Below, piece by piece: positions 51,234 through 58,931 of a stretch of DNA of 64,000 nt. The stretch is from JANRLL01 sp033762715 (GTDB lineage: Bacteria > Pseudomonadota > Alphaproteobacteria > Rickettsiales > SXRF01): NCBI GenBank assembly GCA_033762715.1, contig JANRLL010000016.1:62001-126000 (forward strand). Direction: 5' to 3'. Both the position numbers and the translations under genes were made by a program. Within the stretch, counting starts at the first letter, position 1. Each line of letters opens with the position of its first letter. The notes beneath the pieces were generated by a model. It searched no databases. It was given only the letters and a program-made list of their open reading frames with translations, and had not been told where the DNA came from.

Positions 51234-51656
51234 ATGACCTATCCACGTTTTCATTTAGCCTTTCCGGTAACTGACGCTAGCTTTGCTAAAACGCGCCATT
51301 TCTACTTCGATATTATGGGATGCACAGAAGGGCGCAGTGCTGAGCGTTGGGTGGATTTTGATTTTTTTGGTCACCAGATTTCGGCGCATTTAGTATCCGA
51401 TGCGCAAGTAGCGTTGCGCAATGAAGTGGATGGTGATCAGGTGCCGGTTCGCCATTTCGGCGTTATTTTACCTTGGGACGAATGGCATCAGCTTGCCGAA
51501 CGACTGAAAGCTGCCCAATTATCCTTCATTATTGAGCCGCATGTGCGCTTTAAAGGCCAGGTGGGGGAGCAGGCAACCATGTTTTTGCTCGATCCCAGCG
51601 GCAATGCGCTCGAATTTAAGTCGTTTAAGGAAGAATCCAGCATATTTGCTCGCTAA
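51234..51656 (+). CDS. VOC/glyoxalase-fold family protein
   Basis: A 140-residue protein of two beta-alpha-beta-beta-beta units. FHLAFPVTDASFAKTRHFYF opens the first, and TMFLLDPSGNALEFKSF with the metal-ligand Glu closes the second. DFFGHQISAHL may supply a His ligand. The substrate is unknown; it belongs to a dioxygenase/glyoxalase-like group. ATG 51234 was preferred over a TTG seven codons upstream. bfd begins 42 bp downstream. Confidence 0.82.
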   Translation: MTYPRFHLAFPVTDASFAKTRHFYFDIMGCTEGRSAERWVDFDFFGHQISAHLVSDAQVALRNEVDGDQVPVRHFGVILPWDEWHQLAERLKAAQLSFIIEPHVRFKGQVGEQATMFLLDPSGNALEFKSFKEESSIFAR

Positions 51657-51670
51657 TTCCACTTGCAAAT

Positions 51671-51689
51671 GCGAATGAATATCATTACA
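51671..51689. promoter_or_regulatory. Weak Fur-like box upstream of bfd
   Basis: GCGAATGAATATCATTACA contains AATGA-nnn-TCATT, the core of the classic Fur box, with about 13 of 19 matches by hand. It ends nine bases before the bfd ATG. bfd is commonly Fur-repressed in other bacteria. Confidence 0.4.
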
Positions 51690-51698
51690 AATAGGCGT

Positions 51699-51875
51699 AT
51701 GTACGTTTGTATTTGTAATGCGATTAAAGATAAGCACATCGACTCCCTGGTTTCCCAAGGGGCAGACTCGCCTTGCGATGTATTCCGCAAGTTGGGATGC
51801 AAACCGGTCTGCGGTAAATGCGTGCCAGAAATTTGTGATTCGATTCGTGACCGTTCTCTCTGTGTAAATCAGTAA
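51699..51875 (+). CDS. bfd: Bacterioferritin-associated ferredoxin
   Basis: A 58-residue 2Fe-2S protein that docks on bacterioferritin and reduces its stored iron for release. Cysteines are C4-x-C6-x31-C38-x2-C41, exactly the Bfd spacing, in MYVCICNAIKD and KPVCGKCVPEI. The start was set at ATG 51699 (MYVCIC) since upstream codons cover a Fur-like box and do not match the family. bfr follows after about 100 bp. Confidence 0.92.
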   Translation: MYVCICNAIKDKHIDSLVSQGADSPCDVFRKLGCKPVCGKCVPEICDSIRDRSLCVNQ

Positions 51876-51976
51876 TTGCGAGTCACTCGCAACACCTTGT
51901 TTTTTCTCTATTATGCTTGACTTTTGTGTGACCGTAATTCATGGTCTGAGCGAATTATTAACCCATAGAGAAAACC

Positions 51977-52444
51977 ATGGCCGTCAAAGACAAAGAGGTA
52001 ATCAAACACCTCAATATTATCCTCAAAAACGAACTGACCGCGATTAACCAATATTTCCTGCATGCGCGTATGCTCAAGCATATGGGATTTATGAAGCTTG
52101 CCGATCATGAATATAAAGAGTCAATCGATGAGATGAAGCATGCCGATATGTTGGTTGAGCGCGTGCTCTATCTGGGTGGTATTCCTAATCTGCAAGATCT
52201 AGGCAAGCTCATGATTGGTGAGACGGTGGATGAAATTTTGCAATGCGACCTGAAACTTGAGCAAAAAGCCCATGTCGATCTGCGCAATGCCATCACTTAT
52301 TGCGAAGGTATTGAAGATTACGTCAGTGCCGATATGATCCATAAGATTCTGGATTCGGAAGAAGAGCATCAGCTATTCATTCGCACCCAGTTGAAGTTAA
52401 TCGATACGATGGGTTTAACGGCGTATCTGCAAACACAAGTATAG
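51977..52444 (+). CDS. bfr: Bacterioferritin
   Basis: A 155-residue iron-storage haem ferritin. The ferroxidase-site Glu19 (KNELTAINQY), E52 and H55 and the haem-ligand Met53 (ESIDEMKHADMLVERVLYLG) are present. It is paired with bfd just upstream, the usual store-and-release couple. The cyclophilin gene starts 7 bp after it, which is less usual and may be chance operon sharing. Confidence 0.96.
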   Translation: MAVKDKEVIKHLNIILKNELTAINQYFLHARMLKHMGFMKLADHEYKESIDEMKHADMLVERVLYLGGIPNLQDLGKLMIGETVDEILQCDLKLEQKAHVDLRNAITYCEGIEDYVSADMIHKILDSEEEHQLFIRTQLKLIDTMGLTAYLQTQV

Positions 52445-52451
52445 GTGACGT

Positions 52452-53000
52452 ATGTTTCGCAAACTGATCATGACTGTAGCAATTATAGTAGGAACCGCGA
52501 ATATGGCCAAAGCTGCTGATTTAGAAAACACGCTTTATATGGATTTAAAAGATGGCCGCGTGGTCATTGAGCTGCGTCCAGACCTGGCGCCAAATCACGT
52601 GAAGCGCATCAAAGAGTTGGTACGCCAAGGCTTCTATAACGGCGTGGTGTTTCACCGCGTGATTGAAGGTTTCATGGCGCAAACGGGCGATCCGACTGGC
52701 ACTGGCAGCGGTGGCTCAGGTCAAAAAATCAATGCCGAATTCAATAAAGAACCACACGTGCGTGGCGTGGTGTCGATGGCGCGTGCTGCAAGCCCAGATA
52801 GCGCCGATAGCCAATTCTTTATCGTACTGGCTGATTCCAACTATCTCGATGGTCAATACACCGTGTGGGGCAAGGTGGTAAGCGGTATGGAATTTGTCGA
52901 TAAGATCAAAAAAGGTAATCGCTATAACAATGGCTCTGTTACCGATCCTGACAAGGTTATCAAGCTGCAAGTGGCTGCTGACGCTAAAGACGCGAAATAA
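52452..53000 (+). CDS. Periplasmic cyclophilin-type peptidyl-prolyl cis-trans isomerase
   Basis: A 182-residue exported isomerase. A signal peptide of about 22 residues ends near MAKAAD. The cyclophilin blocks are GVVFHRVIEGFMAQTGDPTG and DSQFFIVLADSNYLDGQYTVWG. It assists periplasmic protein folding. It lies 9 bp before queA, a cyclophilin–queA–tgt order common in alphaproteobacteria. Confidence 0.92.
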   Translation: MFRKLIMTVAIIVGTANMAKAADLENTLYMDLKDGRVVIELRPDLAPNHVKRIKELVRQGFYNGVVFHRVIEGFMAQTGDPTGTGSGGSGQKINAEFNKEPHVRGVVSMARAASPDSADSQFFIVLADSNYLDGQYTVWGKVVSGMEFVDKIKKGNRYNNGSVTDPDKVIKLQVAADAKDAK

Positions 53001-53009
53001 CCCTCTCCA

Positions 53010-54032
53010 TTGAAGACGGACCTATTTGATTTTCATTTACCGGAGTCGCTGGTTGCGACCCATCCGGTAACGCCGCGTGATAGCGCAAAAATGCTGTGCG
53101 TGACGCCTGCGATTCGCGATGCGAGTGTAAAAGACCTTCCACAATTTCTACGTCCTGGCGATGTGCTGGTGCTCAATGATACGCGTGTCATACCGGCGCG
53201 GCTTTTTGGACGTCGCAAAGAGGCGCAGATTGAAATTCTGCTGCATAAAAAACTGGGCGGGCTTAGCTGGCAGGTATTTGCCAAGCCGGCGAAGAAACTC
53301 AAAGCCGGCGACCGTATCGATTTTGCCGAGGATTTTGTTGCCGAGGTAAAAGATAAAAACGCCGATGGGCAGGTAATCATCCTGTTTGCTGGCGATGAAG
53401 CAGCGTTTTTTGAAAAGCTGGCTCGTTATGGCCATATGCCACTGCCGCCTTATATTGCGCGCGAAGACAGTCATGCCGATACGCAGGATTACCAAACCAT
53501 CTATGCGCGCCACGCCGGTGCGGTTGCGGCACCGACCGCCGGGCTTCATTTCACACCGGAGCTGATGCAAGCGGTAGAGGCAGCCGGAGTTCAATGTGTG
53601 TATGTGACCTTGCATGTGGGGGGTGGTACGTTTTTGCCGGTCAAAGCCGACGATACTGATCAGCACGTGATGCATAGCGAATGGGCACATATTTCAGCAG
53701 AAACCGCAGCCCTCATCAACAACGCCAAGCAGCAAGGAGGGCGCATCATCGCCGTGGGCACCACCTCGCTTCGCGTGTTGGAATCAGCGGCTGATGAGCA
53801 GGGGATCTTGCAACCATACTCCGCTGAGACCGATATTTTCATCACGCCTGGTTACCGATTTAAAATCGTGGATAGGCTGATGACGAATTTTCATCTGCCC
53901 AAATCCACCTTGTTCATGCTGGTGTCGGCTTTTGCCGGACTTGCTGAGATGCAAGCGGCTTACGCACATGCCATTGCCAGTGGCTACCGTTTTTATTCCT
54001 ATGGCGATGCGTGTTTGCTTTACCGAAAGTAA
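53010..54032 (+). CDS. queA: S-adenosylmethionine:tRNA ribosyltransferase-isomerase
   Basis: A 340-residue enzyme that makes epoxyqueuosine in the wobble position of tRNA. The N-terminus LFDFHLPESLVATHP and the blocks AAPTAGLHFTPELM and LHVGGGTFLPVK are diagnostic. The start is a TTG at 53010, since no ATG precedes the conserved KTDLFDFHLP. It normally pairs directly with tgt; here two inserted genes (2.0 kb) separate them. Confidence 0.95.
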   Translation: MKTDLFDFHLPESLVATHPVTPRDSAKMLCVTPAIRDASVKDLPQFLRPGDVLVLNDTRVIPARLFGRRKEAQIEILLHKKLGGLSWQVFAKPAKKLKAGDRIDFAEDFVAEVKDKNADGQVIILFAGDEAAFFEKLARYGHMPLPPYIAREDSHADTQDYQTIYARHAGAVAAPTAGLHFTPELMQAVEAAGVQCVYVTLHVGGGTFLPVKADDTDQHVMHSEWAHISAETAALINNAKQQGGRIIAVGTTSLRVLESAADEQGILQPYSAETDIFITPGYRFKIVDRLMTNFHLPKSTLFMLVSAFAGLAEMQAAYAHAIASGYRFYSYGDACLLYRK

Positions 54033-55541
54033 TCAGCGCGGTTGGTAATCAACCATGTAGCGTTCAATAAATTCTAAGCATTCGCTGGTGGTCATGCCAT
54101 CTTCTACCGCATCGGCAATATCCCATTTCTCAGGTTTGCCTGTGAATGCAGCATCATCTAGGCATTTGATATGGCAGCCGGTAGGGTATAGAAAATCACA
54201 AATTTTCTGCTCACCTTCTTTACCGATCAGATCATTGTCGCGCCAGATATAGAGCTGGGTTCCTGCTTTTTGCAGCGGTGACCAATCGGTTTCTGATATC
54301 AGAAAACTGCCCAACGCCCAAGTAAGCGGAATAAAATTTGTATCTTTGAGTAAGGCTGCCGCTGTTTCCGCGCATTTTTCTCCTTCGACCAATAGATAGA
54401 TAGGATTGGGTTTATCGTGCATGGTGTGCAGGCGATAAAGCGGCATTTTCATCCGATAGTAAATATCATTGCGCTCCCATTTCCCATGTTCGAACAATTG
54501 GAAAAAGAAATAGTTCTTGGATACGTCATTGCTAAAGCGCACGCTCCAGGCGAAGAGTTGTCCTTTTGCATCATGGTAAGGCCACATGCCTTGGACGGTA
54601 CCATGCGCTTTTATATATTTGTCCTGGATCACTGGTGTTAGGTTAGCTGGAATCGGATAGACGGCTTTAATAACTGCTGCTTTGCCTCGTAACATAGTTT
54701 TGACGCGTGCGGCAATAGCGCTAGTCGTTGCACGTACCTTAAGCATATAGGCTTCACTGATCGCATTCAGGAAAAAAGTGAGATTATCTTTTATCGTCTG
54801 TGGGGTGATCGTTAGTTGATAAAAATTGCCATGCGCACCCATATAAGCTTCGTAGCCGATCTTATCGACGACATAGTATTTTTCTAAGGATCGATGGTTG
54901 AGCCGGTAACCTGCTCGTCGCAGAATATAGCTGGATAAAAGCCTACCCATTCGGCCATTGCCATCAGGGAAGCAATGGATAATCACCGTCATATAATGCA
55001 CCAAACAGGCATGCACTGGCGCATCTAAACTATAGTGTGGTTGGTTGATGACTGTAATTAAATAATCCAGGCACAACGCATAATCGCTGGGCTCGGCACC
55101 TTCATAGAGAGAGGCTGTTTTATCAAGAGTAAACACGCGCATTTGATGATTAGACAGTATCTCGCTTAGCGCATGATATGACTGCCCCATCAGCAGGCTG
55201 TAGCTTTTCACGAGATCATCTGCGGTAAAGGCTTCATCGCTATCGGCCTTATCCATTAAGTAGGCACGCGCATTATTATAGCCTTCTATGTTCTGCCTAC
55301 TTTTTTTGATTATATAGGGATCGGAAGGAGTTGCGATCGCCAGCTGTTTTTTCAGCAAGTAATTTTCGATATAAAGCTGATAATAGTCGGCATTGATAGG
55401 GATGCGATTTAGCCACTGAATAATATGGTTAAAGACTGTAATTGTAGTGCATTGAGAACGAACAGCCGCGTTTTGCTGGTAAAAATGATGCTCGATGGTT
55501 TTTAGCGCCTCTAACGCAGGGTGCATGGGGTGTTGACACAT
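54033..55541 (-). CDS. Fic domain–Toprim domain fusion protein
   Basis: A 502-residue protein. The N-terminal half is a Fic fold with the intact core HCFPDGNGRMGRLL (H189, D193, N195, R197), consistent with nucleotidyl transfer (AMPylation). The C-terminal half (about 380–500) resembles the Toprim domain of phage/plasmid primases: LLVEGEKCAETAAALL with E386/E388, YIWRDNDLIG with D435/D437, and EKWDIADAVEDG matching the WDxAD motif. No canonical inhibitory [ST]xxxE[GN] helix was found. It is antiparallel to queA and tgt, which it separates. A 10-bp inverted repeat precedes its start. This suggests a mobile or toxin-like gene; target unknown. The Fic call is firm; the Toprim call is likely but made by eye. 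Confidence 0.72.
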   Translation of the reverse strand: MCQHPMHPALEALKTIEHHFYQQNAAVRSQCTTITVFNHIIQWLNRIPINADYYQLYIENYLLKKQLAIATPSDPYIIKKSRQNIEGYNNARAYLMDKADSDEAFTADDLVKSYSLLMGQSYHALSEILSNHQMRVFTLDKTASLYEGAEPSDYALCLDYLITVINQPHYSLDAPVHACLVHYMTVIIHCFPDGNGRMGRLLSSYILRRAGYRLNHRSLEKYYVVDKIGYEAYMGAHGNFYQLTITPQTIKDNLTFFLNAISEAYMLKVRATTSAIAARVKTMLRGKAAVIKAVYPIPANLTPVIQDKYIKAHGTVQGMWPYHDAKGQLFAWSVRFSNDVSKNYFFFQLFEHGKWERNDIYYRMKMPLYRLHTMHDKPNPIYLLVEGEKCAETAAALLKDTNFIPLTWALGSFLISETDWSPLQKAGTQLYIWRDNDLIGKEGEQKICDFLYPTGCHIKCLDDAAFTGKPEKWDIADAVEDGMTTSECLEFIERYMVDYQPR

Positions 55542-55554
55542 AATATGCTGCTAA

Positions 55555-55587
55555 ATATACATATTATATTAGACCATATATGTATAT
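55555..55587. promoter_or_regulatory. Inverted repeat, possible operator of the Fic–Toprim gene
   Basis: ATATACATAT and ATATGTATAT form perfect 10-bp arms with a 13-base spacer, 14–46 bp upstream of the start of the Fic gene. On the minus strand the interval contains TATAAT, a plausible -10. It could be an autoregulatory site, but the sequence is AT-rich and low in complexity. Confidence 0.4.
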
Positions 55588-55694
55588 ATGAATGCAATCG
55601 ATTGTGTTTTGTAACAAAAATGTCATAAATTTGTGATAACATGATTCAGTGATAGCATCGCATTTTCAACATGATCCCGTGGATCTAGCGTAGA

Positions 55695-56009
55695 ATGAAT
55701 ATGAGAAAAGAAGAGAAGCATAAAGCCCTTACAGCCAGTGTTGTGGTGGCGACTGCCTTTTTTATTCCAACAGATGTTTTGGCAGGTTGGCAATCGGTCT
55801 TATGCGAACTCGCTGCCTATGGCATGGGTTCCTTAGGTAAAGGTATTGCCGTTGTTGGTGTTATTACCATGGCAACCGGTGCCATCGCCGGACGCATTTC
55901 TTGGGGTGTGGCGGCTGTGGTGTGCGTAGGTATTGCGGGCTTGTTTGGTGCAGAGGCGATTGTTGATACCGTAACGGGTAACGATAATAGCGCTTCCTGC
56001 AGCCTCTAA
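55695..56009 (+). CDS. VirB2/TrbC-like pilin
   Basis: A 104-residue small membrane protein. The N-terminal signal-like segment is ALTASVVVATAFFIPTDVLA. A Gly/Ala-rich pair of membrane helices (SLGKGIAVVGVITMATGAI and ISWGVAAVVCVGIAGLFGAE) follows, ending VDTVTG. This arrangement, with GR(I/L)SWG between the helices, matches type IV secretion pilins of the VirB2/TrbC family. No other T4SS gene is in the window, so it is either an orphan or part of a dispersed system, as in Rickettsiales. tgt starts 44 bp downstream. It sits with the Fic gene between queA and tgt. Confidence 0.7.
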   Translation: MNMRKEEKHKALTASVVVATAFFIPTDVLAGWQSVLCELAAYGMGSLGKGIAVVGVITMATGAIAGRISWGVAAVVCVGIAGLFGAEAIVDTVTGNDNSASCSL

Positions 56010-56053
56010 ATCAAATAGGTCATTCGACCGTTTTCTAATAGGTTCTTTCATCA

Positions 56054-57172
56054 ATGAGTATTGAGTTTCAAATTCACGCGCGCGACGGTTCTGCACGCAC
56101 AGGCACCTTGATGACTGCGCATGGCGCAATTCAAACGCCGGCCTTTATGCCGGTGGGCACGGCAGCAACCGTCAAAGCCATGACACCGGAAGCAGTGAAG
56201 CAAACGGGTGCCGAGATTATTCTAGGCAATACCTATCATTTGATGCTGCGCCCGACTGCTGAGCGCATTGCGCGTTTGGGAGGTCTTCATCAATTCATGC
56301 ATTGGGACGGGCCTATCTTGACCGATTCCGGCGGCTTTCAGGTGATGTCGCTTGCGAAGCTACGCAAAATTACCGAAGACGGCGTTACCTTCCAGTCGCA
56401 TATTAATGGCGATACGGTGCATCTGACCCCAGAGCGTTCGATTGAGATCCAGCATGTGCTGGATAGTAATATCACCATGGCGTTTGATGAGTGCACGCCG
56501 TTTCCTGCCACAGTAGAACAAGCCGCTCATTCCATGCGACTTTCCATGCGTTGGGCGCAACGCTCCAAAGATGCGTTTATCGAGCGGTCTGGTTATGGGT
56601 TGTTTGGCATTGTGCAAGGCAGTGTCTATCCCGAACTGCGCCATGAGTCGGTGCAGGCATTAGCAGGCATCGGATTCGATGGCTATGCGGTAGGTGGGCT
56701 AGCAGTAGGTGAGGGGCAGGAGTTGATGTTTTCGGTGCTCGATGTGACCATGCCGCATTTGCCGCAAGACCGCCCGCGCTATTTGATGGGTGTTGGAAAG
56801 CCCGATGATATTATCGGTGCGGTGATGCGCGGTATCGATATGTTTGACTGCGTGATTCCTACGCGCTCGGGTCGCAATGCTCGCGCCTATACGAATGAGG
56901 GTGAGAAAAACATTCTGAATGCGAAATATGCCGATGATGAAACGCCGTTACAGGCTGGTTGCCGCTGCCCGCTATGCAGCCATTATAGCCGCGCCTATGT
57001 GCATCATCTGTTTAAAGCAGGCGAGATGCTAGGGCCGATGTTGCTCACCTGGCATAATCTGACCTTCTATCAGGATTTGATGCAAGCCATCCGAAAAGCC
57101 ATTAGCGAGAACAGGCTGAATGATTTTGCTGATGGATTCTTGATGCGCTATCGTGGTAACGCAGAAGTATAA
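56054..57172 (+). CDS. tgt: Queuine tRNA-ribosyltransferase
   Basis: A 372-residue enzyme that exchanges guanine for a queuosine precursor in tRNA. The catalytic Asp lies in LTDSGGFQVMSL, the nucleophile Asp in the MFDCVIPTRSGRN block, and the zinc site is CRCPLC plus a downstream His (TWHNL). Together with queA it covers two steps of queuosine biosynthesis. A small palindrome (GTATAAT-gctt-ATTATAC, 57167–57184) spans its stop. Confidence 0.97.
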   Translation: MSIEFQIHARDGSARTGTLMTAHGAIQTPAFMPVGTAATVKAMTPEAVKQTGAEIILGNTYHLMLRPTAERIARLGGLHQFMHWDGPILTDSGGFQVMSLAKLRKITEDGVTFQSHINGDTVHLTPERSIEIQHVLDSNITMAFDECTPFPATVEQAAHSMRLSMRWAQRSKDAFIERSGYGLFGIVQGSVYPELRHESVQALAGIGFDGYAVGGLAVGEGQELMFSVLDVTMPHLPQDRPRYLMGVGKPDDIIGAVMRGIDMFDCVIPTRSGRNARAYTNEGEKNILNAKYADDETPLQAGCRCPLCSHYSRAYVHHLFKAGEMLGPMLLTWHNLTFYQDLMQAIRKAISENRLNDFADGFLMRYRGNAEV

Positions 57173-57191
57173 TGCTTATTATACCTGATAT

Positions 57192-58235
57192 ATGCGTAGA
57201 ATTTCGCTAATTGTTCTTGTCCTTCTGATTGCCGTGGTAGTGGCGGCGTTGCTGGCGCCGTGGAAAGTATGGTTGGAAACACGGCTTAAACAAGAAGCGC
57301 AGGACAGATCGGTTGCTGTCGAATTTTCCATTGAGCAGGTGGGGCTGCACGGTATTACCTTTGTCGATGTATCTTTTGCGCAATTGCCTTTCACTATTGA
57401 TAAAGTCACTGCGTCCTATTCCTTGCTGGATTTACTGCAAGGGCAATTACAGACCATCGAGGCCCCCGAGCTTATGCTCAAGATGGGCAAGCAGCGCATT
57501 ATCGCAAAAGATGCGGTGATTCGTTTCGAGCAGCCAAAAGCCGGCAGCTGGCATATGAAAGATATTTCCGTTTCCGATGCGCCGTTGCCACTTTTGGCAG
57601 GCGAAGGAAAATTTTCCTTACAAGATAGCTTTGCCGCCAGCGGCACGCTTATCAGCGCCGATAAAAGCTATTATGCGCGTTTTAATTCGGACGACGAATT
57701 GCTGGTGATCAGCGAGGCGGCGATGCCCTATAAAGGCGGTGTGATCAGCACCAAAAATGCACGGGTGCCGCTTAAGGAAAACAAACCTACCGCTGCGGTG
57801 CTGCAGGTGAAGAACATGCCGCTGGATGCGTTGATGAAATTGATCACGCAAGACCGAGCAACGGCTACCGGCGAAGTATCGGGCATGGTGCCGCTTACCA
57901 TCGGCCGCGATGGCAGTATCAGTATCGGAACAGGCTTGCTCAAAACAGCATCTGGCGGGGTGATTTCGGTGCAGCCGGAGGTGTTGCCCAGTGATAATCA
58001 ACAGGTAGGGTTGGTGCGCGATGTGCTGAAGAATTTTTCCTATACACAGCTATCGATGGATGTCAAAAGTTTGCCACATGACAAATTATCCATCTTGTTG
58101 CAATTGTCCGGTAATAACCCGCAAGTGTATAATGGGCGCGAAATCAAATTGAACGTGCATTTAACGGGCAATCTGATAGAGCTGGTACAACAAAGCATTC
58201 TACCGCTGAATGATCCAAACCGTTACCTGGAGTAA
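57192..58235 (+). CDS. ydbH: YdbH-like AsmA-type envelope protein, short form
   Basis: A 347-residue protein with one N-terminal membrane helix (ISLIVLVLLIAVVVAALLAP) and a long periplasmic beta-rich region. The C-terminal block (VLKNFSYTQLSMDVKSLP, NNPQVYNGREIKLNVHL, LIELVQQSILPL) matches the YdbH C-terminus. E. coli YdbH is near 880 residues, so this is less than half as long; the repetitive groove seems shortened. YdbH with YnbE is proposed to bridge inner and outer membrane for phospholipid transport. The ydbH–ynbE–ydbL order here supports the call. Confidence 0.8.
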   Translation: MRRISLIVLVLLIAVVVAALLAPWKVWLETRLKQEAQDRSVAVEFSIEQVGLHGITFVDVSFAQLPFTIDKVTASYSLLDLLQGQLQTIEAPELMLKMGKQRIIAKDAVIRFEQPKAGSWHMKDISVSDAPLPLLAGEGKFSLQDSFAASGTLISADKSYYARFNSDDELLVISEAAMPYKGGVISTKNARVPLKENKPTAAVLQVKNMPLDALMKLITQDRATATGEVSGMVPLTIGRDGSISIGTGLLKTASGGVISVQPEVLPSDNQQVGLVRDVLKNFSYTQLSMDVKSLPHDKLSILLQLSGNNPQVYNGREIKLNVHLTGNLIELVQQSILPLNDPNRYLE

Positions 58236-58239
58236 CCGC

Positions 58240-58422
58240 ATGCGAACTAGTTACACTCTCTTGGCGCTTATTCTTATCGCTGCATGCACGCCAACCGTGC
58301 AAGTGCAGGCGCCCGACAAGCCCATCGAGATCAATCTTAACGTCAATATCGAGCATCGTGTGAAAGTGGAAATCGAAAAAGACGTGAAGCAATCTATTGC
58401 TAAAAACAAAGATATTTTCTAG
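58240..58422 (+). CDS. ynbE: YnbE-like outer-membrane lipoprotein
   Basis: A 60-residue lipoprotein. The signal peptide has lipobox LILIAAC, and the mature part contains KPIEINLNVNIEHRVKVEIE, the conserved YnbE strand that pairs with YdbH. The start is ATG 58240, preceded by GGAG. It begins 4 bp after ydbH and is followed by ydbL after 12 bp. Confidence 0.87.
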   Translation: MRTSYTLLALILIAACTPTVQVQAPDKPIEINLNVNIEHRVKVEIEKDVKQSIAKNKDIF

Positions 58423-58434
58423 AGCGAGGACCTT

Positions 58435-58758
58435 ATGAATAAACTATTTCCAACGATAGCTATGATCACCGCCGCTTGGGCACTGCCAGCGCTGGCCCTG
58501 GATTTACAAACGGCCCGTACCAGTGGTGCAGTCGGTGAAAAAACCGATGGGTATATTGCGGCGGTACAAAGTTCTGCCGAGGTAAATGCGCTGGTGTCGG
58601 AAGTCAATGGCAAGCGTCAGGCAGAATATGCACGTATCTCTAAACAAAATGGTCAACCGGTGAACGTGGTGGCAAAATTAGCTGCAGAGCAGATAATCAG
58701 CGGCCTTCCGGCAGGTGCTATGTATCAGGATACCAGCGGAAATTGGAAAAAACGCTAG
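58435..58758 (+). CDS. ydbL: YdbL/DUF1318 periplasmic protein
   Basis: A 107-residue exported protein with a signal peptide ending near PALALDL. The DUF1318 domain follows: ARTSGAVGEKTDGYIAAV, then VNGKRQAEYARISKQNG. It is the third member of the ydbH–ynbE–ydbL set and in E. coli is thought to modulate the YdbH–YnbE bridge. The GEKTDGYI and RQAEYA segments are the family hallmarks. Confidence 0.88.
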   Translation: MNKLFPTIAMITAAWALPALALDLQTARTSGAVGEKTDGYIAAVQSSAEVNALVSEVNGKRQAEYARISKQNGQPVNVVAKLAAEQIISGLPAGAMYQDTSGNWKKR

Positions 58759-58824
58759 TACCCACTTCTAAGGGGTTGACAACGCCAGTCAAAACCCTAT
58801 TGTCCCCCTGCTTTCGAGCGATAT

Positions 58825-58900
58825 GATCCGGTAGCTCAGTCGGTAGAGCACCTGACTTTTAATCAGGTTGTCGCGGGTTCGATTCCCGCCCGGATCACCA
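58825..58900 (+). tRNA. tRNA-Lys(TTT)
   Basis: A 76-base tRNA with encoded CCA. The acceptor stem GATCCGG (58825–58831) pairs with CCGGATC (58890–58896), followed by discriminator A and CCA. The D-arm is TAGCTCAGTCGGTAGAGC, the anticodon stem is CCTGA/TCAGG with anticodon TTT at 58858–58860, and the T-arm is GCGGGTTCGATTCCCGC. A terminator follows immediately. Confidence 0.97.
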
Positions 58901-58902
58901 TT

Positions 58903-58931
58903 AAAAAAGGCCCCTTCATGGGGCCTTTTTT
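58903..58931 (+). terminator. Rho-independent terminator of tRNA-Lys
   Basis: AAAAAAGGCCCC-TTCAT-GGGGCC followed by seven T, two bases after the tRNA CCA end. A near copy of this hairpin lies at 59106–59132. Confidence 0.93.
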
